A DNA stretch of 64,000 nt, taken from the NCBI GenBank assembly GCA_028826165.1, contig JAPDFW010000020.1:1-64000 (forward strand), in the 5' to 3' direction. Each line of letters begins with the position of its first letter. Position 1 is the first letter of the stretch. Position numbers and translations under genes: made by a program. Under the pieces are notes generated by a model. That model was not told where the DNA came from and made no database searches. It worked only from the letters and a program-made list of their open reading frames with translations. This stretch comes from Anaeramoeba ignava. Taxonomy: Eukaryota > Metamonada > Anaeramoebidae. Shown one piece after another: positions 1-13,715 of this stretch.

Positions 1-167
1 TAAACCAGCATCTCTAATATCATCAAGTTGTTTTGAATTAATTTCTTTGCAGAATGTGATGAAAAAGTGCAAAATTTTGTGTTTTAATTGGTTTAAGAAA
101 CTTTGTTGTAAGCATAATTGATAAAATGAAAAATGAAAAATGAAAAATGAAAAATGATTTTTTTTTG
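1..167 (-). CDS. Possible partial exon of an unknown protein, cut by the left edge
   Basis: Read on the minus strand, positions 1 to about 167 contain an open frame that ends with residues KEINSKQLDDIRDAGL and runs off the window. It looks like a helical protein segment. It lies downstream of the short minus-strand reading frame at 229-516 and is in the same phase, but the stretch between them has several in-frame stops and no GT donor, so I cannot join the two. The plus strand of the same stretch could also be read as a small exon between TTTGCAG and GTAAGC. Function unknown. Confidence 0.25.
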
Positions 168-228
168 CTTTTATTTTTGCTTTTTCTTATTTTTAATTTC
201 TTCTTTTTTTGTAAATTTCTTAAAAATT

Positions 229-516
229 TCAAAAATTCTTTTCTTTTTCATTTTTGTAAATTTTTTCTTTTTCTTTTTCAATTTCTTTATCTATTTTTTT
301 TAAAGTGGAATTATTTTGTTTTATAAGATTTAGATATTTTTGTTTTGAATCTTCATATTTTTTATATAAAATTTCAGAAGATTTTAAAGAATTTTCAATT
401 GAATTTTTTAAAGAATTTTTTAAATTAATTGAATTTATTGGGATCAATAAATCTTTTAATAAAATTGTTTCAATTTTTATTTCAAATTTTGGATTTGAAT
501 TTGGATTTTTGTTCAT
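229..516 (-). CDS. Short Lys/Asn-rich predicted coiled-coil protein, unknown
   Basis: The start is taken at the ATG read from 516 (MNKNPNSNPKFE), because upstream codons are only repeat sequence. The frame gives about 95 residues and ends in a TGA at 229. The middle has a mixed hydrophobic pattern (KIETILLKDLLIPINSINLK) followed by a heptad-like charged region rich in Lys and Glu, suggesting a coiled coil. It could be the first exon of a longer gene continuing to the left edge, but I see no GT donor on the minus strand before the stop. I do not recognise a family. Confidence 0.35.
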   Translation of the reverse strand: MNKNPNSNPKFEIKIETILLKDLLIPINSINLKNSLKNSIENSLKSSEILYKKYEDSKQKYLNLIKQNNSTLKKIDKEIEKEKEKIYKNEKEKNF

Positions 517-539
517 TTTGTTTTGAAAAATTGAAAAAT

Positions 540-1334
540 GAACAACAAAAAAATTAAGATTTTGATTTATCTTAAAATTGGCTTTGATTTTGATTTTAAA
601 ATTGATTTTGATTTTGATTTTGATTTTGAATTTGATTTTGATTTTGAATTTAATTTTAATTTTGATTTTCATTTTGAATTTGAATTTGAATTTGATTTTG
701 ATTTTGATTTTGATTTTGATTTTGAATTTGATTTTGATTTTGATTTTGATTTTTCTTTTTCTTTTTCTTTTTCTTTTTCTTTTTCTTTTTCTTTTTCTTT
801 TTGATTGTGATTTTAAAATTGGCTTTGATTTTGAATTTGATTTTGATTTTGATTTTAATTTTGATTTTGATTTTGATTTTGAATTTGATTTTGATTTTGA
901 ATTTGATTTTGATTTTGATTCTGAATTTGGTTTTGAATTTGATTTTAATTTTAATTTTAATTTTGATTTTGATTTTAAAATTGATTTTGAATTTGAATTT
1001 GAATTTGAATTTGATTTTGAATTTGATTTTGAATTTGGTTTTGAATTTGATTTTAATTTTAATTTTAATTTTGATTTTGATTTTAAAATTGATTTTGAAT
1101 TTGAATTTGATTTTGATTTTGATTTTCATTTTGAATTTCATTTTGATTTTGATTTTGATTTTGAATTTGAATTTGATTTTGATTTTGAATTTGATTTTGA
1201 ATTTGATTTTGATTTTGAATTTGATTTTGAATTTGAATTTGAATTTGATTTTGATTTTGGTTTTGGTTTTGGTTTTGATTTGTATTATATTTAAAATTTG
1301 AAAATATTCATTGAATTTGAATTTGATTTTGATT
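540..1334. repeat. TTTTGA-family hexanucleotide array between genes
   Basis: About 800 bases are made of TTTTGA units with variants TTTTAA, TTTTCA, TTTGAA and TTTTTC. The array separates the 3' end of the BEACH gene (stop at 1335) from the start of the minus-strand reading frame at 516. Open frames here, such as alternating Phe-Asp or Ile-Leu, are by-products of the six-base period and are not counted as genes. No other signal is visible. Confidence 0.9.
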
Positions 1335-4300
1335 TTAATTTGATTTTGATTTTGATTTTGAATTTGATTTTGAAATTGATTTTGATTTTTCTTTTTCTTT
1401 TTCTTTTTCTTTTTCTTTTTGATTTTGATTTTGATTTTGATTTTGGTTTTGTGTTGTATTTGAAAAATATCCTATTTTTATAAATCCATTTTTTAATCCA
1501 ATAATAATTAAAAATCCTCTTTTAATAATTGAAATTGAATAAATTGTTTCATTTAAATCAAAACTTTGAATTGGTTTTAAATTAAATATTTTTCGAATTT
1601 CAAAAATTCCTTTTTCTCCTCCTGTAAATATAAAATTAGAATCTTCTGAAATTGAAATTGAATAAATATTTTCTGAACATTGAAATCTTCTTATTAAATA
1701 TCCATTAATTGTAAATAATCTTAATATATTGGAATTTTCTGAAAATGTAATAATATCTCCTTTTTTTGTTATTTTGATATTTGTTATTGGTTCTTTTTCT
1801 TCTGTTATTATTGTTTGAATATGTTTTCCTTTCTTTAATGAATGAATATTTAATTTCCCTTTAATACTTCCACTTAATACAATATCATATTCAACTGATA
1901 TTGATACACTTCTTACTTCTTCTTCATGTTCTGAAAATATATGTTTGGGTTTTTCTTTAACTTTGATTTTCCCTTTTTTTTCTTTTGATTCAATTTCCCA
2001 AATAATTACTGTTGTATCTTTTGATCCTGTAACAATATATTTCAAATCAATATCTAAACAACTTATAATATCATTATGTTTATAAATACTTTGTATTATT
2101 TCATATTTATCAATATCAATTATTTTGAAACTATTATCTTCAAATCCACAAAAAATTAAATATTTTGAATTTTCATAATTTTTAAAACATTCTTCAAAAT
2201 TATTTAAATCTTTTGAGAATGGAATTTCTCTTATTTTTTCTTTTTGATTTTGTTTATATTTTTCATCATCGATATTTAAATTAATTTTGGGTTTTTTGTT
2301 TTTAGATTCAATTAAATAGAATTTATGTTTTCCAATAATTCTTTCTTTATTAATTGTAATAATTTGATCAGGTTCATGATTCATAAGTGATTCTTCTTCA
2401 GGTATTTCTCGAAATTTTGTAAATATTATTGGATTTGAACTTATCTTATGCTTAGAATTTGTAAAATCAAATGATTCATTTTTTGATAAATTGTTTTTCC
2501 ATTCAAAAAATGTTAATTTGAATGGTATTTTTGAATTATTTGTTTTTCTTTGTTTTTTTTCGATTTTCTTCTTTTGATTTTGATTTTGAATTTGATTTTT
2601 ATCATCTTTATCTTTATCTTTATCATTACCATTTATATTTTCTTTTTCCTTCTTAGTTTTATTTTGATTTTGATTTTGATTTTGATTTTTATCTTTATCT
2701 TTATCTTTATCTTTATCATTTATATTTTCATTATCATTTTGAATTTGATTTTGAATTTGATTCTGATTTTGATTTTGAATTTGATTTTGAATTTGATTTT
2801 GAATTTGAATTTTATTTTTATTTTTATTTTTATTTTTATTTTGATTTTGATTTTGATTTTTATCTTTATCTTTATCATTATCATTTATATTTTCTTTTTC
2901 CTTCTTAGTTTTATTTTGAATTTGAATTTGATTTTGATTTTTATTTTTATTTTTATTTTGATTTTGATTTTGATTTTGATTTTGATTTTGATTTTGATTT
3001 TGTTTTTTGTTAATTTCTGTTTTGGTAAATCTTTTTGGATGTTTTTTTGTAAATAATTGAATTGGAATTTCTCCATTTTTTTGAATATTTTCTTTTTGAT
3101 TTTGATTTTGATTTTGATTTTGATTTTGATTTTGTTGTTTATATCCAAATATTAAATCAATCCATTCATTAAGATGTTCTGAAACATATTCTGATTCAAG
3201 TGCTTCTTCTTGTATTTGAATAAATTTTTCTGCTGTTTTAGCCCAATTTGGAAGTTTAACATTTTCGATTTCTTTTAAAATTTCTTTTGATTTTGAATTG
3301 TAATCATCTTTAAATATATTAGGATTTCTTAAAAAATCTGGTAAATGGAAGAATTCTGGAATAAGTTCTCCAATAAATTTATTATTTTTATTATTTTTAT
3401 CATTTTTGATTTCATTGATTATTTTCCATTGTTTTGGAATTGATTTAAATATTGGATATTTTTCTTTTAAACAAATTGTTGTAAATGGTTCTAATCGAAT
3501 TAAATAAGATGAAACAATTTCTGAATTTAAATAATATTTCTTGGTTTGATTTTCATTTTGATTTTGATTTAAATTTGTAATAGGTTTTGATAAATCTCGA
3601 AATATTTTTGGATCATTAATATCTATTAAATATGATTCATAATCTGAAATAATCCATGGGAAAATTGGATATTGTGAAAGATCTTGATATGTTCTTCCTG
3701 ATATTGTGTTTAAATACATAAGATATTCAAAATTACTAATTTTTCTTTCTTGCCATTCTTTTGTTATTGGTGTTTTTTCATTCCATTTTTTTGTTTGATT
3801 TATTGAATAATTGTATTTTGTTTGATTTATTGATTCAATTTGAATTGATTTATGTTTTTGAATTTTTTCATAAATTTCATCTCTTTCTTTTGTTGTTGAA
3901 AAATTGAAAAAAATATATTTTCGATCATTTTCAAAAAATATTTCTATTGCTGTTTGTTTTGAAATATATTTTCTTTTATGAATTATTTTAATCATTTCAA
4001 TTTTCCATGAATAATCTTTTTCATTTTGATTTTCATTTTGAATTTCATTTTGATTTTGATTTTCATTTTGAATTTCATTTTGATTTTCATTTTGATTTCG
4101 ATTTTGATTTTGATTTTGATTTTGATTTGAATAAACAGATTCTGCAAAAAAATTAATTGAATTTGTTGTAATTTCAAATATTCCTTTGATTATTTTGATT
4201 TTAGAAATTATTTCACATTTGGTTGTAAATATTATTTTATTCAAATATTTTTGTTGTTTTTGTTTTTGATTTTCATTTTTTTCGTTTTCATTTTGTTTTT

Positions 4301-7300
4301 TATTTTTATTTTTATTTTTATTTTGATTTTTATTATTTTTATTTTTATTTTTATTTTGTTGATAATTTTTTTCATATTGTTTTGATAATTTATTTGTTAT
4401 TTTGATTATTTCATTTTTTAAATTTTCTTTTAATTTTTTTAATTTTTTTCTTTCTGAATTTTGATTTTGATTTTGATTTTGATTTTGATTTTGATTTGTT
4501 GAATAAAATTTTAATTTTTTTTGTCTTCTCATTTCATCTTCTTTTTCTGAAAGTTTAATATAAAATTCCATTTTTTCAAATTTATAATCTATTACACTTA
4601 TTAAACTTGAATTCCATGGATATTTTCCAATTAAAGAATTTGTAATCATTTTTCAATTTTTGTAAATGAATTCTTATTTCTTGTTTTTGTTTTTGTTTTT
4701 GAAATCTTTTTCTTTCTTTTTCTTGTTTTCTAATATTTTCAATTTCTTTTTCAATTTTTTGTGAATTTATTTCATTTTGTTTTTGTTTTTCATTAATTTG
4801 ATTTTGAAAATTATTTAATTTGTTTTTTTCATTTTCAATAAATTCTTTTTTGTTTTCTTCAATTTCTTTTTTAATTTTTTTGATTATTGGGAAGAAAAAT
4901 TGATTTGTGATTTGTTTCCATTCTTTTTTCATTATTTCTTCTTCAAATTTTTGAATATCTGTTTTGAAAATAAATGATTCTTTTGGATTAATTTGAAGTA
5001 ATTGTTTTTGATTTTGATTTTGTTTTGAAATTATTTCATATAAAAATCTATAATTATCTTGAATTATTGTTTGTAAATAGATAATTAAAAAATCTTCTTT
5101 TTGCTTTGTTTTCTTTTTCTTTTTGATTTTGAGATTCAATTTGTGATTGATTTTGGAATTGAAAATAATTATAATTGTGATTGTGAATATAATGGAATAA
5201 AAATGAAAAACAAATTTTAAGAAATTCATTTGAATCTTGTTTTGAAAAATTATTTTGGTTAAATGTTTCTTTCATAATTTCTTTTAATTTTAAAAGAATA
5301 AATTCTGTTGTTTGATAATTTGATTTTGGAATTGAGAAAAGAAGTATCAAAATAATATTTTTATAAATTCTTATTTTTTCTTTTTTTGTTGAAAATTGTA
5401 TTTGAATTTTTCCAAAAAATCCAAATTTTTCAATTAATTTAATAAAATTTTCAATAAATTCATTTTCAAATAATATTTTGATTTTAAATTCTTTTTTATT
5501 TTCTTTTTCTTTTTCAATTTCTTGATTTTTTTGATTATTTGATTTTTCTTTACTTGAATTAAATAATATTTCATTTAATAAATAAATTAAATAAAATAAA
5601 TTCTTGTAAAACTTATTTATTTGATATGTAGTTTTGTATAAATCTGTCATGGAGAATTGGCTAATTTCTTCTTGAAAATCATATTTTTTCTTTTCTGTAT
5701 TTTGAATAATTTCAATAATTAAATTATTTATTATTTTTAAAATTATTTTGGTTATTGTTTCTTTTCTTTCATCTTTAATAATTTTGATTGTTGAAATAAA
5801 TTCTTCAATTATTTTTGGAAAATCATATTTTGGATTTTGAAAACAATATTCAAATAATATATTCAAAATTTTGAATACAATTTCATTTTGAATTTGATTT
5901 TGATTTTGATTTTGATTTTGATTTTGATTTTGATTTTGATTTTGATTTTGATTTTGATTTTGATTTTGATTTTGATTTTGATTTTGATTTTGATTTTGAT
6001 TTTGATTTTGATTTTCAATTTGATTTTGATTTTGATTTTGATTTTGATTTTGATTTTGATTTTGATTTTGATTTTGATTTTGATTTTGATTTTGATTTTG
6101 ATTTTGATTTTGATTTTGATTTTGATTTTGATTTTGATTATTTGAATGAAAATTGAAATAATTGAAATTAATTAATGAAATTATCCATTTTTGCCATCCA
6201 ATTTCTGAAATAATTTTTTCTTTATTTAAATTATTTTCTAAAATAATTTTAAATAATTGATTTAATTCTTTAATATTAATTAATTTGGATTTTTGTTTAA
6301 ATATTTCACAAATTGTTTCTAAAATAAATCCATTTTCAATTAATCTTATTGTTTTTGTTTTTTTTGAATAATCATAAATCATCATTTTGAAAAGAATATT
6401 AATTATTTTTTTGGAAATATTATTGATATTTTCAATTATTATTTGATTAATTAAATAATAAATATCTTTTAATTTATCAATTTGTTTTTGATTTTTTTTG
6501 AATTTTTGGAATATTTTCTTTTCTTTTTCTTTTTCATTTTCTTTTTCATTTCTATGAATAGAAAGATCAATAAAATAAATAATTTCTAAACTTATTTCAA
6601 TTATTTTTATATTTCCTTTGTTTTCTTTCATTAATTGAATAAATGGATAAAATAAATGATTTGAAAATAATTGTTTCCAAGTTATTTCTAAATTATTTAA
6701 AATATAATTATGAATTAATTCAAGTGTTTTTTCAATAAAATATTTTGTTTTGAAAATAAAACATCTTTTGATTAAATAATGAATAAATATTTTTTGTGTT
6801 TTGGATTCAATATTATTTAACATAAATTTAATAATTGAAAATATTTTTTCAATTATTTTAATTATTTCTTCTCTTTTTAATTCATTTTCATTTTCATTTT
6901 CATTTTCATTTTCATTTTCATTTTCATTTTCATTTTCATTTTGATTTTCATTTTGATTTTCATTTTCATTTTCATTTTCATTTTCATTTTCATTTTCATT
7001 TTCATTTTTATTTTCATTTTCATTTTCATTTTGATTTTCATTTTCATTTTTATTTTCATTTTCATTTTGATTTTGATTTTGAATTTTATATAAAGATTTA
7101 TCATAAAAATAAATTAATTTGAATAAATCAATAATTGTAATATTTGAAGGATTTGATTTTTCTTTTTCTTTTTCTTTTTCTTTTTCATTTTCATTTTGAT
7201 TTTGATTTTGATTTTGATTTTGATTTTGATTTTGATTTTGATTTTGATTTTCATTTTGATTTTGATTTTGATTTTGATTTTCATTTTGATTTTGATTTTG

Positions 7301-10300
7301 ATTTTCATTTTCATTTTCATTTTCATTTTGATTTTGATTTTGATTTTGAATTTGATTTTCATTTTGATTTTGATTTTGATTTTGATTTTCATTTTCATTT
7401 TCATTTTCATTTTCATTTTGATTTTCATTTTGATTTTGATTTTGATTTTCATTTTCATTTTCATTTTCAATTTGAATTTGATTTTGATTTTCATTTTCAT
7501 TTTGATTTTGATTTTGATTTTGATTTTGATTTTCATTTTGATTTTGATTTTGATTTTGATTTTGATTTTGATTTTCATTTTTATTTTGATTTTCATTTTG
7601 ATTTTGAATTTGAATTTGAATTTGATTTTGATTTTGATTTTCTTTTTCTTTTTGAATTTGAATTTGATTTTTGATAATTTGATTTTGAATACAAATTTGA
7701 ATAGTTTCAATTAATTTATTTTGAATTTTAAAATTATAATTTTTCCATATTTTATAATCAAAAATTAAATATTTTTTAAGTTGTTTTTGAAATTGTTCAT
7801 TTTCAATATTTTCTTTAAATGTTCTTATAATATAATAAATTTGTGTTGAAAAATATTTTGGATGTATTTTTTTAAGTAAAATATTGATTATTTGAAATCC
7901 TTGTTTTTCAATCATTTCTTTTTGTGTTTCAATATCGTTTAATAAATAATCATTAATTATTCTTAAAATTTCTTCAAAAATTAATTTTGTTGAATTTGAA
8001 TTTGAATTTGATTTTGAATTTGAATTTGAATTTGAATTTGAATTTGAATTTGAATTTGAATTTGAATTTGATTTTGAATTTAATTTTTTTATTTTAATTT
8101 TTTGAATTTTAATTTGAATTAATTTTTCTTTTTCTTTTTGTTGTTTAAATAATTCATCAATTTCAAAAATTAAATAAAAAAATGTTTCAATTCCTCCTAA
8201 AAATTTAATAATTTCATTAATATTTGTTGATTTAAATGTTTTGATTGTTTTTATTTTGTTTGTTTTTTCTTTGATAATATTTTTTGAAATTTCTTCTTCT
8301 TGTTGTTGTTGTTGTTTTTTATTCATTTTTCTTAATTCATTCATCATTATTATTGATGGAAATTCTTGATTTTGATTTAATTGATTTTTGATTTTTTGAT
8401 TTAATTGATTTTTCATTATTGTAAAATATTGTTTCATTTCAGAAACAGTAATTTTAAAATTTGCAAATTTTCCAATAATTTCAATAATTTTTTTAAATAT
8501 TTTGATATTTTGAATTTTGGGAATTAATTTAAGTAAAAATGAAATAATTCCTTTTTCACAAATATAATTAATATTTTCTTTTGATTTTTCACTTATTTCT
8601 TCAAATATTTTCAAAACTTCAAAAAAAGAAATTTCTTTTTCAATTTCATTTTCATTTTCATTTTCATTTTCAATTTCATTTTGATTTTGATTTTCATTTT
8701 GATTTTGATTTTGATTTTGAATTTCATTTTCATTTTCATTTTCAATTTCATTTTCATTTTCAATTTCAATTTGAATTTCAATTTGAATTTGATTTTCATT
8801 TTGATTTTCAATTTCATTTTCAATTTGATTTTCTAATTCTTTTTTGAAATTTTGTGAATAAAGTTCTAAAATAATATTAATCATATTTGTATTTTTGATA
8901 ATAAAATTATTTTTAATTGAAAATTTTCCATTATTAATCATTAAATCTAAAAGAATTTCAAATATTTCTTTTTTTGGTTTTCTTTTTTCATATTCATAAA
9001 TTATTTTTACAAATTTTGTTATTGGAATTAATTCTTGAAATTGTTTCATTAATATTTCATTGTTTTGAATAATTTCTTTAATCATTTTTAATGAAAAATA
9101 TGTATTATTATTATTGTTATTTTGATCTTCAAAAAATGTTGTTATAATTTGTAATAAATTTGTTTTTAAAAATATTTTTTGAATATTATTTCGATTTTTA
9201 GAAATTGATTTTAAACATTCTTCAAAAAGTTTATTCATAAATTTTTCATTTTCATTTTCATTTTCATTTTCATTTTGATTTTTGGAAAATATTTTTTGGA
9301 TTAAATAAATAATAAATTGTTGTTCATTTTCTTCTTCATTATTTTTTACTTTTTCAAAAAATTTTGGAATATTATTTAATGAAAGTTTTTGAAGAAATTG
9401 ATAATTAATTGATTCAATCAAAAAGTTGATAATATTTGAATTATCAAAAATAACTTTAATAGATCCATTTTGAAATATTAAATTTAAAATTTCAAAATAT
9501 AATTCTTTTGTTTTTTCATTTTCATTTTCATTTTCATTTTGATTTTGATTTTGATTTTGATTTTGATTTTGATTTTGATTTTGATTTTGATTTTGATTTT
9601 GATTTTGAATTTGAATTTGATTTTGATTTTGATTTTGATTTTCTTTAATTAATTTTAATAAATTTTGTTTAATTATTTGAAATCCATTATTTTCAAAAAT
9701 TTTGTTTGATGAAATTTTTGGATTATTTTGAATAATTTCAATTATCATTTCTAAAAATTGATTTAATAAAAATGAATTTGAAATTATTTTTGAATTTTTT
9801 GAAATTTGATTAAATAAAATTTGATATTCAAAATTATTTTGATATTTTATGATAATATTTTTAAGAAAATCAATTAATAATATTTGTAAATTTAAATTCA
9901 TTTCTTCTAATTCAATCTTTTCTTTTTCTTCAATCTAATTAAAATTAAAATTAAATTAAAAATTAAAATTAAAATTAAATTAAAATTAAATTTAAATTTA
10001 AATTATTTACATTAAAATTATTGATATTTGTTCTGATAAAATAATCTGAAAAACAAATTTTCCATCCTTCATTTTCTTCAAAAAATTTAATAATTTCTTT
10101 ATCATCATTGTTATTTTCTTTAATTATCATTTTTTTAAATTCAAATAAAATATACATTTGAAGTTCTGGATAAATATCTTTGTTATATTATCTTTTGAAT
10201 TATTTTCTTAATTTTTCTTCTTTTTAAATAATTATGATTTTTATATTTATTTTGATTATTTGAATTTAATTCTTCTTCACTTTTAAATAAATCAAGATAA

Positions 10301-13300
10301 ATTAAAATTAATCTTTCTTTAAAATTATTCACTTTTAATTTAATTTCATTTGTATATTTTTCAATTCCTTTTCTTATATTTTCTTTTGATAAATTTATAT
10401 TATTTGATTTTTGAATTTTTTGAAAAGATCTTAAATGACTAAAAAGTGAATCAAAATAAGGATGATATAATTTGATTTCTGAAATTTTTCTTTTTGAATT
10501 TGATTTTGAATTTGATTTTGATTTTTGATTTTGAATTTGATTTTGATTTTGATTTTGATTTTGATTTTGATTTTGATTTTGATTTTGATTTTGATTTTGA
10601 TTTTGATTTTGATTTTGATTTTGATTTTGAATTTGAATTTGATTTTGATTTTGATTTTGATTTTGATTTTGATTTTGAATTTGATTTTGATTTTGATTTT
10701 GATTTTGATTTTGATTTTGATTTTGAATTTGATTTTGATTTTGATTTTGATTTTGATTTTGATTTTGATTTTGATTTTGTTTCTGATTTTGATTTTGTTT
10801 CTGATTTTGGATGATGTTTTGAATGATGTTTTGAATGATGTTTTAATTTAGTTTGAATGATGTTTTGAATGATGTTTGAATGATGTTTGATTTTGAATTT
10901 GAATTTGAATTTGTTTCTAATTTTGAATTTGATTTGATTTGATTTTGATTTTTTGATTTGAATTTGAATGATTTTTTTTTATTTGATTTTGAATTAATTT
11001 GTATTTTTTTCTAATTTTGAATGAATTTTTTTGATTTTGATTTTGAATTTTTTTGATTTTGATTTTGATTTTTGATTTTGATTTTAATTTTAATTTTGAT
11101 TTTGAATGATGTTTGAATGATGTTTTTGAATGATGTTTTGTATTTGTTTCTAGTTTTGAATGATGTTTTGAATGATGTTTGATTTTGTTTCTAATTTTGA
11201 TTTGATTTTGATTTTGATTTTGATTTTGAATGATGTTTTGAATGATGTTTTGAATGATGTTTTAAATTTGAATTTGATTTTGAATTTGAATTTGAATGGA
11301 TTAATTTTGTTAATTTATTTGATAATTTTGTTTTAAAAGAATAAGAAATCCAAAGAATAAAATCTTTAAGATTTAAAATATTATTGTTATTAATAAATTC
11401 TTCAATAATATTTTCTTCTTCAACAATAAAATTAAGAAAATCAAAAATATTTAATCGAAAATCAACTTCTAAATGAATTGAATCTTCTTTTTTGATTTTT
11501 AAATTTTCTAAAATATTTGGATTTTCTTCTTCTTTGATTTCTGATTTGAATGTAAAAAAATTTGTTTCAAAAATATCTTCAAGTTTTTCAATTTCTATTT
11601 TTTTAATTTTTTGATTTTCATTTTGATTTTCAATTTTGATTTGATTTTTGTTAATAATATTAATTCCAATATTTGGAATATTTGATAATTTTGGAACTTG
11701 AAAAAAAGTTAAAAAAGTTAAAATTAAATCAATTTTTTCTGTTTCTGTTAATAATCCATATTCATAACAACTTTCAATAATTTCAAAAATTGATAATTGA
11801 ATAGAATATTGTTTTTTTGTAAAAAGAAATTCTTTTTTGAATTCTAAATTAAATGAAAACCAATCTATTTTTGTTATTTTTGTTATTTTTGTTATTTTTG
11901 TTATTTTAAGATTAAAAGAATAATTAATTATAAATTTATTTTATATTTTTTTTTTGGGAAATATTTTTACATATTAATAAAGAGATTATTTTTGATTCTT
12001 TAATTGATTTTAAAATTTCTTTATTTGGATAAAAATCTTTTCCTTTTAAAAATTTTTTCATAATTTCCATAATTTCTGAAATAATAAATTGAGTTTCAAT
12101 TAAATAATAAATTGAAAATTTTGGTTTTGTTTCCTTTTTTGGTTTTTTTTTAAAAGAATAAATAAATTTAAAATTTTTTAAAATTTTGGATTGATTGATA
12201 AGTATTAATATAATTATTATTATTTTCTTTTCTTTTTATTTGATTTTAATTTTGATTTACTCTTTTTTTTTCCATTAATCCAAAAATATATTTTGTAGTT
12301 TGTAATAAATCATAAAATATTTTAAAAATTCCATTTTCAAATAAAATTTGTTGATTAACTTTGGATTTTGAAAGAATTGAAATTATAGATAAAGAAATTA
12401 AATTTTTGTGTGGATTAATTTCTTTTTGAATTTGATTTTGAATTTGAATTTGAATTTGATTTTGATTTTGATTTTGATTTTGAATTTGATTTTGATTTTG
12501 ATTTTCATTTTGATTTTGATTTTGATTTTGAATTTGATTTTGATTTTGATTTTGATTTTGATTTTGATTTTGATTTTGATTTTGATTTTGATTTTGATTT
12601 TGATTTTGATTTTGATTTTGATTTTGATTTTGATTTTGATTTTGATTTTGATTTTGATTTTGATTTTGATTTTGATTTTGATTTTGATTTTGATTTTGAT
12701 TTTGATTTTGAATTTGATTTTGATTTTGATTTTGAATTTGATTTTGAATTGTTTCTATTTTGTTTGAATTCAAGTTTTTTGTTTTTAAATATTAAAAATT
12801 TAGTTTATTTTTTTTGGATAATAAAATATATATAAACCTTGAAGAAGAGTATTTGAATAAATTAAATTATTTAATATAAAAGTAATAAATCTTATTGGAT
12901 GAGCTTGTTTTTGTGAAATTGCTTCATAAATTTCTTCTAATTCAAAATATTTTTCAAATTCATTCTTTTTTTGATTTAAATCTTCTTTATTTTGATTTGG
13001 ATTCCAATTTTGAAATAATTTTTCAAATAATAAACAGAATTCAACAAATTCTTCACTTTTTATCTTTTTAAATTTTAAATTTTAAATTTTAAATTTTAAT
13101 TTTGATTTTTAATTTAATTTTAATTTTTAATTTACTTCTAAATTATTTTTTGGTTGTAAATCTTTCCATTTTTGATAAATTTCATTTTCATTTTCTTTTT
13201 CATTTTCATTTTCATTTCCATTTTCATTTCCATTTTCATTTTGATTTTCATTTTCATTTTCAAAACTCAAAAAAAAAACTTTTTCAATTCGATTTTGTTT

Positions 13301-13507
13301 TTCAATTTCAATTTCTTTTTGTTTTTCAATTTCTTTTTGTTTTTCAATTTCTTTTTCATTTTCATCTTGTTTTTCAATTTCTTGTAACTCAATTTCGTTA
13401 TCTTCTGTTTTTGTATTTAAATCTGTTGTTATTTCTTGTAAATCATTTTCATCTTCTGTTTTTGTGTTTAAATCTGTTTTTGTGTTTAAATCTGTTTCTT
13501 TATTCAT
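1335..13507 (-). CDS. Giant BEACH domain protein (PH-BEACH, BEACH, WD40), multi-exon
   Basis: A scaffold of the Beige/BEACH family, which acts in vesicle fusion, lysosome size and membrane traffic. Supported exons: 13136-13507, 12838-13063, 12261-12754, 11971-12226, about 11200-11864, about 10280-10850, 10011-about 10168, and from 9934 to the stop at 1335. Phases agree at most junctions, and intron 9935-10010 joins the N-terminal helical part to the long central exon. The C-terminal part (from about 4649) has a PH-BEACH domain (KGIFEITTNSINFF), then BEACH (ISNFEYLMYLNTISGRTYQDL, YPIFPWI, FRDLSKPI, YLIRLEPFTT, LIPEFFHLPDFL, ALESEYVSEHLNEWIDLIFGYKQ), then WD40 repeats. The central region is helical and ARM-like, interrupted by very long Asn-Gln and Asn-Glu tracts. 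Odd points: reading frame changes near 5100 and 4620, an unresolved repeat region at 10.8-11.2 kb, and loss of the usual HYGTHYS-type motif. Family certain; subfamily (LYST/LvsB or neurobeachin type) not resolved. Confidence 0.88.
5884..6140 (-). repeat. Near-pure (AAAATC)n tract coding poly Asn-Gln in the BEACH gene
   Basis: Roughly 250 bases of almost perfect TTTTGA on the plus strand, read on the coding strand as alternating Asn and Gln with one interruption. Similar coding tracts lie at about 7160-7660, 9530-9640, 10500-10800 and 12420-12750. The six-base period keeps the frame while length changes. Neighbouring tracts with TTTTCA units encode Asn-Glu, so one point change per unit switches Gln to Glu. 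Confidence 0.9.
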
Positions 13508-13524
13508 TTTAGTTTAAGTTTTAT

Positions 13525-13570
13525 TCAAAAAAAGGAAAAAAAAGGAAAAAAATGAAAAAAAATGAAATTT
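13525..13570 (-). promoter_or_regulatory. T-rich leader motif upstream of the BEACH gene
   Basis: On the minus strand, just upstream of the ATG at 13507, there are T runs interrupted by CATTTT and CCTTTT. Similar leaders precede USP47 (18925-18960), the tail-anchored protein gene (46080-46130), the PH-like gene (54875-54930), the MRH-like gene (58250-58278) and, on the plus strand, the actin-related gene (26155-26185). Transcription start or 5' leader is an inference from position and recurrence. Confidence 0.4.
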
Positions 13571-13715
13571 GCTTTTTGTTTTTTTGGAAGATTTTATTGT
13601 GAAATAAACGATTGAAAAGAAGAAGAAAGTGGAATGAAAAAAAAAGTAGAAAAAGATAAAAAAGGAAATCTTGAAGGAAATACTTCCAAAAAAAAATTGG
13701 AAAAAAGAAAAGAAA

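Noticed and set aside
52-108. Plus-strand micro-exon between TTTGCAG and GTAAGC
   Set aside because: Has plausible splice ends, but the minus-strand reading looks more protein-like and neighbouring signals are on the minus strand.
578-1301. Long plus-strand frames of Phe-Asp, Ile-Leu and Asn residues
   Set aside because: They are translations of the TTTTGA array; all frames stay open because the six-base unit lacks stops. No complexity, no start context, no family.
5888-6145. Telomere-like hexamer repeat
   Set aside because: TTTTGA lies within a coding frame and at many internal sites; there is no chromosome end.
7114-7714. Open frames on both strands rich in Lys-Ile-Met or Phe-His-Asp
   Set aside because: They are other frames of the Asn-Gln/Asn-Glu coding tract of the BEACH gene.
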